Positions 1 through 6,984 of a stretch of DNA of 64,000 nt are shown piece after piece (the first letter of the stretch is position 1; each line of letters opens with the position of its first letter). Source of the DNA: Acinetobacter bereziniae LMG 1003 = CIP 70.12 (GTDB lineage: Bacteria; Pseudomonadota; Gammaproteobacteria; Pseudomonadales; Moraxellaceae). The notes beneath the pieces were generated by a model, which saw only the letters and a list, made by a program, of their open reading frames with translations, did not search any database and was not told the origin of the DNA. The position numbers were made by a program, and so were the translations under genes. Location: positions 1,170,620-1,234,619 of the forward strand of contig NZ_KB849755.1 in the NCBI RefSeq assembly GCF_000368925.1. The letters are read 5' to 3'.

Positions 1-191
1 ATATCGGCATTTTCAGCCATGGCGTAGACTTCAGTGCGGTTACATGTTGAGACCACCACCATATCATTCAAATTTTGGCAGTGGCTTTGCTCCGTCAGCA
101 AATCTTTTAATCGTTCTGGATTAAAAGCGATCTGCTCACGAAGCTCAACAGAGGCAGTTTGATGGTTGACACCCAATGCAAAGAAAGACAT
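1..191 (-). CDS. hemA: Glutamyl-tRNA reductase HemA, N-terminal part (cut by window start)
   Basis: This is the first 63 codons of glutamyl-tRNA reductase, the NADPH enzyme that converts Glu-tRNA to glutamate-1-semialdehyde in the C5 route to tetrapyrroles. The visible protein starts MSFFALGVNHQTA and carries the family motif VVSTCNRTEVY; Cys50 in STCNR is the expected catalytic nucleophile that forms the thioester with glutamate. The rest of the gene lies left of the window. It is divergent from the TPR-lolB-ispE cluster, the same arrangement as in pseudomonads. The ATG is at 191-189 on the minus strand. The identification is secure although only the N-terminus is present. Confidence 0.93.
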   Translation of the reverse strand, partial: MSFFALGVNHQTASVELREQIAFNPERLKDLLTEQSHCQNLNDMVVVSTCNRTEVYAMAENAD

Positions 192-298
192 ATCAGATCA
201 TCATTTCGCTAAATTTATGCTATTGTGCAATAACGGTGTCATAAAAAGCATACTTGGATTCGGAAAACTTGCGTCAAATAAACAACCGCTTAAGCGGC

Positions 299-1981
299 AT
301 GACAATTAAGCAATATTCTACCACATTCTTACTGGTTGGTAGCATGGCTTCTAGTGCTCATATTAGAGCATCTGGAGAATTTTATCATGCAAAATATAAT
401 ACAAATGCATTAAAACAAAGCATCATTGCTGAATTTTCACTGGCATATAATGATACAGCAACTGCTTTGCACAATTATACGGTGTTGGCAATTCGCAGTA
501 ATTCCACCACCATTAAACAACGTGCGCTCAATGTAGCTATTGAGCAAAATGATTTAAAAGCAGCATTAGATATTGCAACACATTGGGTTGTACAAGAACC
601 TGAAGATGTTCCTGCAAAATTTTATTTGGCACATATTGCACTCAAATCACATGAGTATGAACTGGCTGCTGAAACGCTCGACAGTATTCTTACAATCGAT
701 CCAAACGCGGATTTAGAAAAAATTCTAGAAGGAATTGCCCCTGAGTCTGAAGTTGACCGTCAAAATCTACTCAGCACACTCAGAGCAAGCAAAGAAAAAA
801 ATAACCCTTCCGTGTTAATCTTAATTGCTGGCTTAGAAGCGCAAAGTGACGAGATTGAACAAGCCCTTAAAACAGTCAATAAGGCATTGAAAAAACGCCC
901 GAAAGTGACTGGTTTTATTCTTATGAAAGCCAATCTACTTGAGGCATTAGGCGATCAGGAAGAAACCTTAAAATGGTATAATCGTAGTAGTCGCAAAAAT
1001 AAATATAACTATGACATTCGGTTGGCAGAAGTTAAATATCTGATTAAAACCCATCAATCTGAACTGGCATTAGATAAATTAGAAACCATAATTCAAACCT
1101 GGCCAGATGCTGAAGAAGCTTTGTTTATTGCAGGTTTAACAGCAATTGATTTAAAAAAATTTGATCAAGCTGAACAGTATTTGGTGGAATTACGTTATTC
1201 CTCTCGCTATCAAAACGAAGCTTATTTTTATTTAGCAGTCAATGCCGAGCGTAAGCAAAATGATGAAACGGCAAAAGCCTATTATCGTTTAGTAGATGGA
1301 AATTTATATACGGTTTCACGTCGTAATCTCGTCTCGATTTTTGAGAGACAAAATAAAATGAATGATGCTCTGCGCTTTTTAACTCAGGAACGTGTAAATT
1401 ATCCGCAACATGCAAGTTTCTTATATCAAGCGCAAGCTGAAATTTTAAAACGTATGGGCAATAAAAAAGCAGCTTTAAGTTTGCTTAATGAAGCTGTCAA
1501 GAATCTGCCCGACGACCCCGAAATTTTATACTCTGAAATTTTATTGCTAGACCCTTTTGAAAATCGCGATATTCTGGACAAAGCACTTAAACAGCTATTG
1601 AATTTAGAACCCAATAATCCAGCTTATCTAAATGCTTATGCTTATACGTTGGCTTTGCAAAATCGACGTCTAGACGAAGCACGTCGCTATGCTGAACATG
1701 CTTTAGAATATGCACCCGATCAAGCATCTATTTTAGATACTCTGGGCTATATTACCTTTTTGCAGAATGATTTTGATGCAGCCTCTAATATTCTCTCTAA
1801 GGCTTATAGTTTGAGTCATAGTATTAATATTGGGATTCGTTATGCAAAGTCTTTGTATATGCAAGGTGCATTGCCACAATTTAATGAAGTGTTACAACAA
1901 CTCAAACAAAATCATCCAAATGATCCTCAATTAAATCAATTAGATTCACTAATATTACCGCAACATATTAAAAAGAGTTAA
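299..1981 (+). CDS. Exported tetratricopeptide-repeat protein upstream of lolB
   Basis: A protein of about 560 residues made largely of degenerate TPR units. Helical pairs such as EPEDVPAKFYLAHIALKSHE and the C-terminal NNPAYLNAYAYTLALQNRRL / QASILDTLGYITFLQNDF are typical. TPR arrays are protein-interaction scaffolds; no catalytic domain is seen. I place the start at ATG 299, because this gives a signal-peptide-like N-terminus (Lys3, then hydrophobic FLLVGSMASSA). A TTG at 254 would add 15 residues; neither start has a strong Shine-Dalgarno. The gene lies between hemA (divergent) and lolB, 8 nt upstream of lolB, a position held by a TPR protein in Pseudomonas as well. An envelope or periplasmic role is inferred from that context; the precise function is unknown. 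Confidence 0.85.
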   Translation: MTIKQYSTTFLLVGSMASSAHIRASGEFYHAKYNTNALKQSIIAEFSLAYNDTATALHNYTVLAIRSNSTTIKQRALNVAIEQNDLKAALDIATHWVVQEPEDVPAKFYLAHIALKSHEYELAAETLDSILTIDPNADLEKILEGIAPESEVDRQNLLSTLRASKEKNNPSVLILIAGLEAQSDEIEQALKTVNKALKKRPKVTGFILMKANLLEALGDQEETLKWYNRSSRKNKYNYDIRLAEVKYLIKTHQSELALDKLETIIQTWPDAEEALFIAGLTAIDLKKFDQAEQYLVELRYSSRYQNEAYFYLAVNAERKQNDETAKAYYRLVDGNLYTVSRRNLVSIFERQNKMNDALRFLTQERVNYPQHASFLYQAQAEILKRMGNKKAALSLLNEAVKNLPDDPEILYSEILLLDPFENRDILDKALKQLLNLEPNNPAYLNAYAYTLALQNRRLDEARRYAEHALEYAPDQASILDTLGYITFLQNDFDAASNILSKAYSLSHSINIGIRYAKSLYMQGALPQFNEVLQQLKQNHPNDPQLNQLDSLILPQHIKKS

Positions 1982-1989
1982 TCGCCTAT

Positions 1990-2589
1990 ATGCGTCACAT
2001 TCAGCAGATCATCTTCGCCCTTACTGCAACAGCAACACTTGTTTTTACTGGGTGTCAGCAAGTCGTTAAGCCTGTCCCAACCACACCAACACAGGTACCT
2101 ACAGATGGTTCAACTCAAAAGCCATCAAATCAATTCAATTTAGAGGGAAAAATTGGGGTAAAAACCCCAAAACAATCTGGCAGTGCTTTCTATACATGGT
2201 CGCAAAATCAACAAGATTTCAATATTCAGCTCAATGGTATCTTAGGTATTGGTAAAACCATTATTGAAGGAAAATCAGGTGAAGTGACTTTAAACAGTTC
2301 TAAGACTGGGTTAATTTCAGCTGAAAGCCCAGAAGAACTTCTTGAAAAAGCCACCGGTTGGGTCGCTCCCATCACGCATATTGTTGACTGGGTACAGGGC
2401 TATCCTGCCACTGAAAATGCACAAGTTGCACATGACTCAGCACAACGTATTACTCAAATTGTTGAAGATGGTTGGACAGTAGATTTTAGTTATAATCATC
2501 AGGCGACTTTACCCAACAAACTAATTTTAAAGCAACAACTTGAATCAGGTCAGGAAAACCGTATTACAATGGTGATTCAAAACCGTTAA
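1990..2589 (+). CDS. lolB: Outer membrane lipoprotein insertase LolB
   Basis: A 199-residue lipoprotein. The N-terminus MRHIQQIIFALTATATLVFTGC carries a lipobox (LVFTGC, Cys22), then a Pro/Thr-rich linker, then a LolB-like beta domain starting at FNLEGKIGVKTPKQSGSAFY. LolB receives lipoproteins from the periplasmic carrier LolA and inserts them in the outer membrane. Its partner lolA is also in this window, about 29 kb away. The gene sits directly between the TPR gene and ispE, the usual lolB-ispE order in gammaproteobacteria, so co-transcription is likely. Confidence 0.92.
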   Translation: MRHIQQIIFALTATATLVFTGCQQVVKPVPTTPTQVPTDGSTQKPSNQFNLEGKIGVKTPKQSGSAFYTWSQNQQDFNIQLNGILGIGKTIIEGKSGEVTLNSSKTGLISAESPEELLEKATGWVAPITHIVDWVQGYPATENAQVAHDSAQRITQIVEDGWTVDFSYNHQATLPNKLILKQQLESGQENRITMVIQNR

Positions 2590-2614
2590 ATCTCAACATC
2601 AGGCAATCAAATCT

Positions 2615-3442
2615 ATGCTTCGTGTTCCCTCACCTGCAAAATTGAATCTGTTTTTGCATATTACTGGTCGCCGTGAAAACGGTTATCACGAGTTGCAAAG
2701 TATTTTTCAGCTCATTGATTTATATGACTGGCTAGAATTTAGCCAAAGAGATTCCGATCAAATCGTGATTGAGGGATTGGAGAATGTCGATCTGCAACAC
2801 AATCTGATCTACAAAGCTACACAAATGCTGCTTCCTTATGCGAAACACGCAAGTGGCTTAAGTATTCGTATTGAAAAAAATATTCCAATGGGTGCTGGCT
2901 TAGGTGGTGGCTCATCAAATGCGGCAACTACATTGATCGTGGTCAATCAATTGTGGCAATGTGGGTTAAATACTGAACAACTGGCAGCATTTGGCGTTAA
3001 ATTGGGTGCAGATGTTCCTATCTTTGTGCATGGTCGTAATGCTTGGGCAGAAGGTATTGGTGAACACTTAACATTCATAGACTTAGATCAAAAACAATAC
3101 ATTGTGTTAAAACCTGATTGTTTTATCAGCACTCAACGACTTTTTTCGCAAAAAACATTGACAAGAGATACGAAGCCTACTAAATTTTGCGCCTATCAGC
3201 TAAAGCCATCTGATTTCAGAAATAGCTTTGAGCCATTGGCAAGAAGTTTATACCCTGAGGTTGATGAAGCAATGCAGTATTTAGATCAGTTCGGTACAGC
3301 AAAGCTTACAGGTACAGGTGCTTGTGTTTTTGTTGAAGTCACTGAACAAATGAAGATTGATGATATTTTAAATCATTCACCCTGCAAAGCCTTTTTGGTC
3401 AACAGTTTGAATGAATCACCACTCACTCATTTTAAAGTGTAA
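2615..3442 (+). CDS. ispE: 4-diphosphocytidyl-2-C-methyl-D-erythritol kinase IspE
   Basis: A GHMP-family kinase of 275 residues that phosphorylates CDP-methylerythritol in the MEP isoprenoid pathway. Visible motifs are the N-terminal substrate site PAKLNLFLHITGRRENGYHE, the glycine-rich ATP loop PMGAGLGGGSSNAAT (about residues 91-105) and the C-terminal KLTGTGACVFVE. Length is normal for the family. The stop codon lies only 4 nt before the first tRNA-Gln gene, so the tRNA is probably processed from the ispE transcript. The window also holds ispB, which uses the downstream isoprenoid products. Confidence 0.95.
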   Translation: MLRVPSPAKLNLFLHITGRRENGYHELQSIFQLIDLYDWLEFSQRDSDQIVIEGLENVDLQHNLIYKATQMLLPYAKHASGLSIRIEKNIPMGAGLGGGSSNAATTLIVVNQLWQCGLNTEQLAAFGVKLGADVPIFVHGRNAWAEGIGEHLTFIDLDQKQYIVLKPDCFISTQRLFSQKTLTRDTKPTKFCAYQLKPSDFRNSFEPLARSLYPEVDEAMQYLDQFGTAKLTGTGACVFVEVTEQMKIDDILNHSPCKAFLVNSLNESPLTHFKV

Positions 3443-3446
3443 TGAT

Positions 3447-3521
3447 AGGGGCGTCGCCAAGTGGTAAGGCACCGGGTTTTGATCTCGGCATCCGTTGGTT
3501 CGAATCCAGCCGCCCCTGCCA
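3447..3521 (+). tRNA. tRNA-Gln (TTG anticodon), copy 1
   Basis: A 75-nt tRNA. The acceptor 5' arm AGGGGCG pairs perfectly with CGCCCCT, followed by discriminator G and encoded CCA. The anticodon loop reads TTTTGAT with anticodon TTG, and the T loop is TTCGAAT. It begins 4 nt after the ispE stop, with no visible promoter of its own. Confidence 0.97.
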
Positions 3522-3551
3522 TCATTTTTCACCTGTAGATCGTTGTATTTT

Positions 3552-3626
3552 AGGGGCGTCGCCAAGTGGTAAGGCACCGGGTTTTGATCTCGGCATCCGT
3601 TGGTTCGAATCCAGCCGCCCCTGCCA
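3552..3626 (+). tRNA. tRNA-Gln (TTG anticodon), copy 2
   Basis: Identical in sequence to copies 1 and 3. It is separated from copy 1 by a 30-nt AT-rich spacer without a recognisable promoter, so it is probably co-transcribed with ispE and copy 1. CCA is encoded. Confidence 0.97.
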
Positions 3627-3676
3627 TTTTCTCAAAAAAGACAGAACATGGTATTTGCATTTAATGTTGATTTACC

Positions 3677-3705
3677 TTGACAGAAACATGCAAAAACACT
3701 AAAAT
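3677..3705 (+). promoter_or_regulatory. Strong sigma-70 promoter in front of tRNA-Gln copy 3 and prs
   Basis: The -35 box TTGACA (3677-3682), a 17-bp spacer and the -10 box TAAAAT (3700-3705) are close to consensus. The segment after the -10 (TCTGCCGC) is GC-rich, like the discriminators of stringently controlled stable-RNA promoters. Expected transcription starts near 3711-3713, just ahead of the tRNA. Confidence 0.8.
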
Positions 3706-3716
3706 TCTGCCGCATT

Positions 3717-3791
3717 AGGGGCGTCGCCAAGTGGTAAGGCACCGGGTTTTGATCTCGGCATCCGTTGGTTCGAATCCAGCCGCCCCTGCCA
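3717..3791 (+). tRNA. tRNA-Gln (TTG anticodon), copy 3
   Basis: Identical to the two preceding copies, but preceded by its own near-consensus promoter. It is followed after 36 nt by the prs start codon with no terminator between, so prs is probably transcribed through this tRNA. Confidence 0.97.
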
Positions 3792-3827
3792 TCTAATTTC
3801 AAATCTGCCAACCGCCAAGGGTGCTTC

Positions 3828-4781
3828 ATGCCCAATCTTGTCGTTTTTAGTGGAACTGCGCATCCACAATTCGCCCAAAAAGTCGTTAGCCATCTGCACA
3901 TTCCTCTTGGAGCTGCTGCTGTAGGTAAATTTTCTGATGGTGAAATCACTGTCGAAATTACTGAAAATGTGCGTGGTAAAGACGTATTTATCGTACAGCC
4001 CACTTGTGCCCCTACCAATGATAACCTTATGGAAATCCTGGTAATGGCTGATGCATTGCGTCGTGCAAGTGCTGGTCGTATTACTGCTGTAATTCCTTAC
4101 TTTGGTTATGCTCGTCAAGACCGTCGTCCACGTTCAACTCGTGTTCCAATTACAGCAAAAGTTGTCGCAGATATGCTGACGACTGTTGGTATTGACCGTG
4201 TTGTCATGATCGATTTGCATGCTGACCAAATCCAAGGCTTCTTCGATATTCCTGTAGATAACATCTACGGTACACCTGCTTTACTTGCTGACTTGCGTCA
4301 ACAACAGCATCACAACCTGATGGTGGTTTCACCTGACGTTGGTGGTGTTGTGCGTGCACGTGCTGTTGCAAAGCAAATGGGTGATATTGATCTTGCAATC
4401 ATCGATAAACGTCGTCAAAAAGCAAATGAATCACAAGTGATGCATTTGATTGGTGATGTACGTGATCGTGACTGTGTAATCGTGGATGACATGGTGGATA
4501 CAGCTGGTACATTGTGTAAAGCTGCCGATGCATTAAAAACTTTTGGTGCACGTAAAGTGGTTGCTTATGCAACACACCCTGTACTTTCAGGTAAAGCACT
4601 TGAAAATTTAAGCAAATCTGTGATTGATGAATTGGTTGTTACTGACACAATTCCACTTTCAGAAGAAGCATTAAAACTTGGTAAGATTCGCCAAGTTTCA
4701 GTAGCAAGTATGGTTGCTGAAACAATTCGTCGTATTAACAACGAAGAATCTATTAGCGCAATGTTTGATTCTTATCTATAA
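3828..4781 (+). CDS. prs: Ribose-phosphate pyrophosphokinase (PRPP synthetase)
   Basis: Makes PRPP from ribose-5-phosphate and ATP for nucleotide, histidine and tryptophan synthesis. I choose ATG 3828 (MPNLVVFSGTAHPQF, 317 residues, the normal length); the open frame extends upstream only because it reads into the tRNA. Family motifs include GRITAVIPYFGYARQDRRPR (ATP-binding flexible loop region), the divalent metal site IDLHADQIQGFF and the PRPP loop VDDMVDTAGTL near residue 220. It lies 36 nt downstream of tRNA-Gln copy 3 and upstream of rplY. Confidence 0.96.
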   Translation: MPNLVVFSGTAHPQFAQKVVSHLHIPLGAAAVGKFSDGEITVEITENVRGKDVFIVQPTCAPTNDNLMEILVMADALRRASAGRITAVIPYFGYARQDRRPRSTRVPITAKVVADMLTTVGIDRVVMIDLHADQIQGFFDIPVDNIYGTPALLADLRQQQHHNLMVVSPDVGGVVRARAVAKQMGDIDLAIIDKRRQKANESQVMHLIGDVRDRDCVIVDDMVDTAGTLCKAADALKTFGARKVVAYATHPVLSGKALENLSKSVIDELVVTDTIPLSEEALKLGKIRQVSVASMVAETIRRINNEESISAMFDSYL

Positions 4782-4796
4782 TAGCGCAAAATTTTC

Positions 4797-4825
4797 AAAG
4801 CCCTGCCCTTAGGTGGGGCTTTCTA
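4797..4825 (+). terminator. Rho-independent terminator after prs
   Basis: The hairpin AAAGCCC.../GGGGCTTT, with a small loop around TTAGG, is followed by a short T-rich run. It lies just downstream of the prs stop and before rplY. Confidence 0.6.
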
Positions 4826-4878
4826 TCACTGGACTGGTCGAAAGTTCAGTCAATTAAACTCAATGAGGAAATGTCATC

Positions 4879-5175
4879 ATGGCAAACTTCGTATTAAATG
4901 CAGTAGCACGTGAAGAAGCAGTTCAAGGGAAAGGTTCGAGCCGCCGCCTTCGTCTTCAAAACAAAGTTCCAGCAATCATCTACGGTGGTGCTGCTGAACC
5001 TGTAGCAGTAACTTTAGAACTTCGTGAGCTTGTTAAAGTTTTAGAAAACAATGCTTTCTTTGAAGAAGTTGTTGAAATCAACATCGATGGTAAAGTTGAA
5101 AGCGTTAAAATCCAAGCGTTACAACGTCACCCATCTAAAAACACTCCTATGCACGCTGACTTCAAACGCGCATAA
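4879..5175 (+). CDS. rplY: 50S ribosomal protein L25 (short form)
   Basis: A 98-residue L25, the 5S rRNA-binding ribosomal protein. It shows the family pattern GKGSSRRLRLQNKVPAIIYGG near the N-terminus and ends HADFKRA. The C-terminal extension of the CTC-type long L25 is absent, as in enteric L25. A good Shine-Dalgarno (GAGGAA) precedes the ATG. It lies between prs and pth, the conserved order. Confidence 0.93.
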   Translation: MANFVLNAVAREEAVQGKGSSRRLRLQNKVPAIIYGGAAEPVAVTLELRELVKVLENNAFFEEVVEINIDGKVESVKIQALQRHPSKNTPMHADFKRA

Positions 5176-5195
5176 GTGTTTAATGGTGTAAATGA

Positions 5196-5774
5196 GTGAG
5201 TAAACTTTCACTGATTGTTGGTTTGGGTAATCCAGGTTCTGAATATGCCCAAACCCGCCATAATGCAGGCTTCTGGTTTGTTGAACGCCTTGCAGAGCAA
5301 TATGGCATAACTTTAAAAACTGATTCAAAATACAAAGGAATCAGTGGTCGCGGCAATATAGAAGGACAAGATGTTCGTCTGTTACTGCCAACAACATTTA
5401 TGAACCTTTCTGGTCAAAGCGTTGTTCCTTTCGCAAAATTCTATCAAATTAAACCAGAAGAAATTCTCATCGCCCACGACGAACTGGATATGGATCCAGG
5501 TGTAATTCGTTTAAAAACTGGCGGCGGACATGGTGGTCACAATGGTCTACGTGACATTGTTCCACATATCGGTTCTAATTTTCATCGTCTTCGTATAGGT
5601 ATTGGTCATCCTGGCGCAAAAGAAAAAGTATCAGGACATGTACTTGGCAAAGCACCAAGTAGTGAACAAACACTGATGGACGATGCTATACATCATGCTT
5701 TAGCGAGAACGAAATTATTGGTCAATGGTGAGATTCAGCAAGCAATGAATCAAATCAATGCTTATAAACCATAA
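5196..5774 (+). CDS. pth: Peptidyl-tRNA hydrolase
   Basis: A 192-residue enzyme that releases tRNA from prematurely dissociated peptidyl-tRNA. Motifs are LIVGLGNPGSEY, TRHNAGFWFVE with catalytic His22, FMNLSG, HDELDMDPG and GGGHGGHNGLR. The start is GTG 5196 (MSKLSLIVGLGN); the ATG four bases upstream is out of frame and stops at once. It is about 20 nt from rplY and probably co-transcribed. Confidence 0.95.
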   Translation: MSKLSLIVGLGNPGSEYAQTRHNAGFWFVERLAEQYGITLKTDSKYKGISGRGNIEGQDVRLLLPTTFMNLSGQSVVPFAKFYQIKPEEILIAHDELDMDPGVIRLKTGGGHGGHNGLRDIVPHIGSNFHRLRIGIGHPGAKEKVSGHVLGKAPSSEQTLMDDAIHHALARTKLLVNGEIQQAMNQINAYKP

Positions 5775-5929
5775 TTCAAAGCTCAATTTTTACATTCTTT
5801 GTTCAACAATTTTTCTTGCTATGATTCATTTTTAAGAGCAAAATGCGCTTTCAAATGTATCCCCCCTATTGAAAATTGTTGATCCATCGCAAGATAACAA
5901 TCGTAAGGGCAACTCTGGAGACGCGCATT

Positions 5930-6310
5930 ATGCTATCTCGTTTATTAAAAGCAAAAATCCATCGTTGTGTTGTAACACAAGCAGAACTACATTATGAAGG
6001 CTCTTGTGCAATCGACGGTATTCTCTTGGATTTGGCTGGTATTCGTGAATATGAAGAAATTCATATGTGGAACGTGACCAATGGTAAACGTTTTACAACT
6101 TATGCGATTCGTGGTGAAGAAGGCTCAGGCATTATTTCTGTCAATGGTGGTGCTGCACTTCAAGCTGATGTGGGTGATTTAATGATTATTGCAACCTTTG
6201 GTGACTTTACCAACGCTGAAGCAGATGCGCATAAACCTCGCCTTGTTTATGCAAACCCAGATAATACGGTGAATCACACAGCAAACTGTATTCCTGTTCA
6301 AGTTGCTTAA
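5930..6310 (+). CDS. panD: Aspartate 1-decarboxylase proenzyme PanD
   Basis: Pyruvoyl enzyme that makes beta-alanine from aspartate for pantothenate and CoA. The start ATG 5930 has a GGAG box upstream and gives 126 residues (MLSRLLKAKIHRCVV), the family length; the frame opens earlier without a plausible start. The self-cleavage site Gly24-Ser25 is visible in LHYEGSCAIDG, and Ser25 would become the pyruvoyl group. It appears to be a single-gene unit ended by a bidirectional-looking terminator. Confidence 0.95.
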   Translation: MLSRLLKAKIHRCVVTQAELHYEGSCAIDGILLDLAGIREYEEIHMWNVTNGKRFTTYAIRGEEGSGIISVNGGAALQADVGDLMIIATFGDFTNAEADAHKPRLVYANPDNTVNHTANCIPVQVA

Positions 6311-6328
6311 GCAACAACAGAGCATTAA

Positions 6329-6357
6329 GAACCCGCACAATAATGCGGGTTTTTTGT
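6329..6357 (+). terminator. Terminator between convergent panD and GDYXXLXY gene
   Basis: The hairpin AACCCGCA-CAATAA-TGCGGGTT is followed by TTTTTT on the plus strand. It is the natural end of the panD transcript. Confidence 0.8.
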
Positions 6358-6369
6358 TATCCAACCAAC

Positions 6370-6984
6370 TTATAACGCTTTATTTGCTGGACTAAATCCA
6401 TCTCGCCAATGTTGTTTATTTTCGCAGTCCAAATCTTGTAACTGCGCTCCTCTTAGAGATGCAAGGATTGTATTACCCTGTTGATCAACTTTAAATTCTG
6501 CATACTGCGCAGCTTGATAACATTTCCCTAAACCTTCAGCGAACAAGAAACTTTTTGATGCTGGATATAATGATGTATATCGATTATCTGGGTTTTTTAA
6601 TATTAACCGAGTAGTTTTTACATTTTTCGGCGGATCAAAATAAGTATGAATCACTCGACGCTGTTGATCTAATTCTACAAAGGTCAAAACCGAAGAGTTA
6701 TTTTTTATACGTTCATCATAATAATGCCCTGAAAACACCTGACCGACTGTCTCAGTAGTTTCATTAGTAGGTTTTGTAGGATGAAGTCTTATGTCCTGAG
6801 GCACTAAATAAAGCTGATAGCGAAGTGCCATGTAATCCCCTTGAATAAAGGAACGTGGATCTACAGGCTGTAAACGAACATAGACACTCTGACTATTCTT
6901 CAAATGCTGTTCATTCTTAAAAATAATTACTAGAAAGAGAACTATGCTCATTAAAGCAAGACAAAGAGGAATGATTTTTTTCAT
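6370..6984 (-). CDS. GDYXXLXY-domain membrane-anchored protein
   Basis: A 204-residue protein with one N-terminal hydrophobic segment (about residues 4-22) and the signature GDYMALRY at residues 49-56 that names the GDYXXLXY family. The function is unknown. Its ATG overlaps the stop of the upstream DUF2157-like gene by 4 nt (ATGA), so the two are translationally coupled and probably act together. The rest is expected outside the cytoplasmic membrane. Confidence 0.85.
   Translation of the reverse strand: MKKIIPLCLALMSIVLFLVIIFKNEQHLKNSQSVYVRLQPVDPRSFIQGDYMALRYQLYLVPQDIRLHPTKPTNETTETVGQVFSGHYYDERIKNNSSVLTFVELDQQRRVIHTYFDPPKNVKTTRLILKNPDNRYTSLYPASKSFLFAEGLGKCYQAAQYAEFKVDQQGNTILASLRGAQLQDLDCENKQHWRDGFSPANKAL

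Noticed and set aside
3442..3702. 86-codon plus-strand open frame over the tRNA-Gln genes
   Set aside because: It only translates the repeated tRNA sequence (the peptide repeats itself) and has no ribosome site; it is an artefact of the duplicated tRNA.
3632..4118. Two overlapping minus-strand frames over tRNA-Gln copy 3 and the start of prs
   Set aside because: They lie antisense to a tRNA and a conserved enzyme gene, and have no family resemblance.
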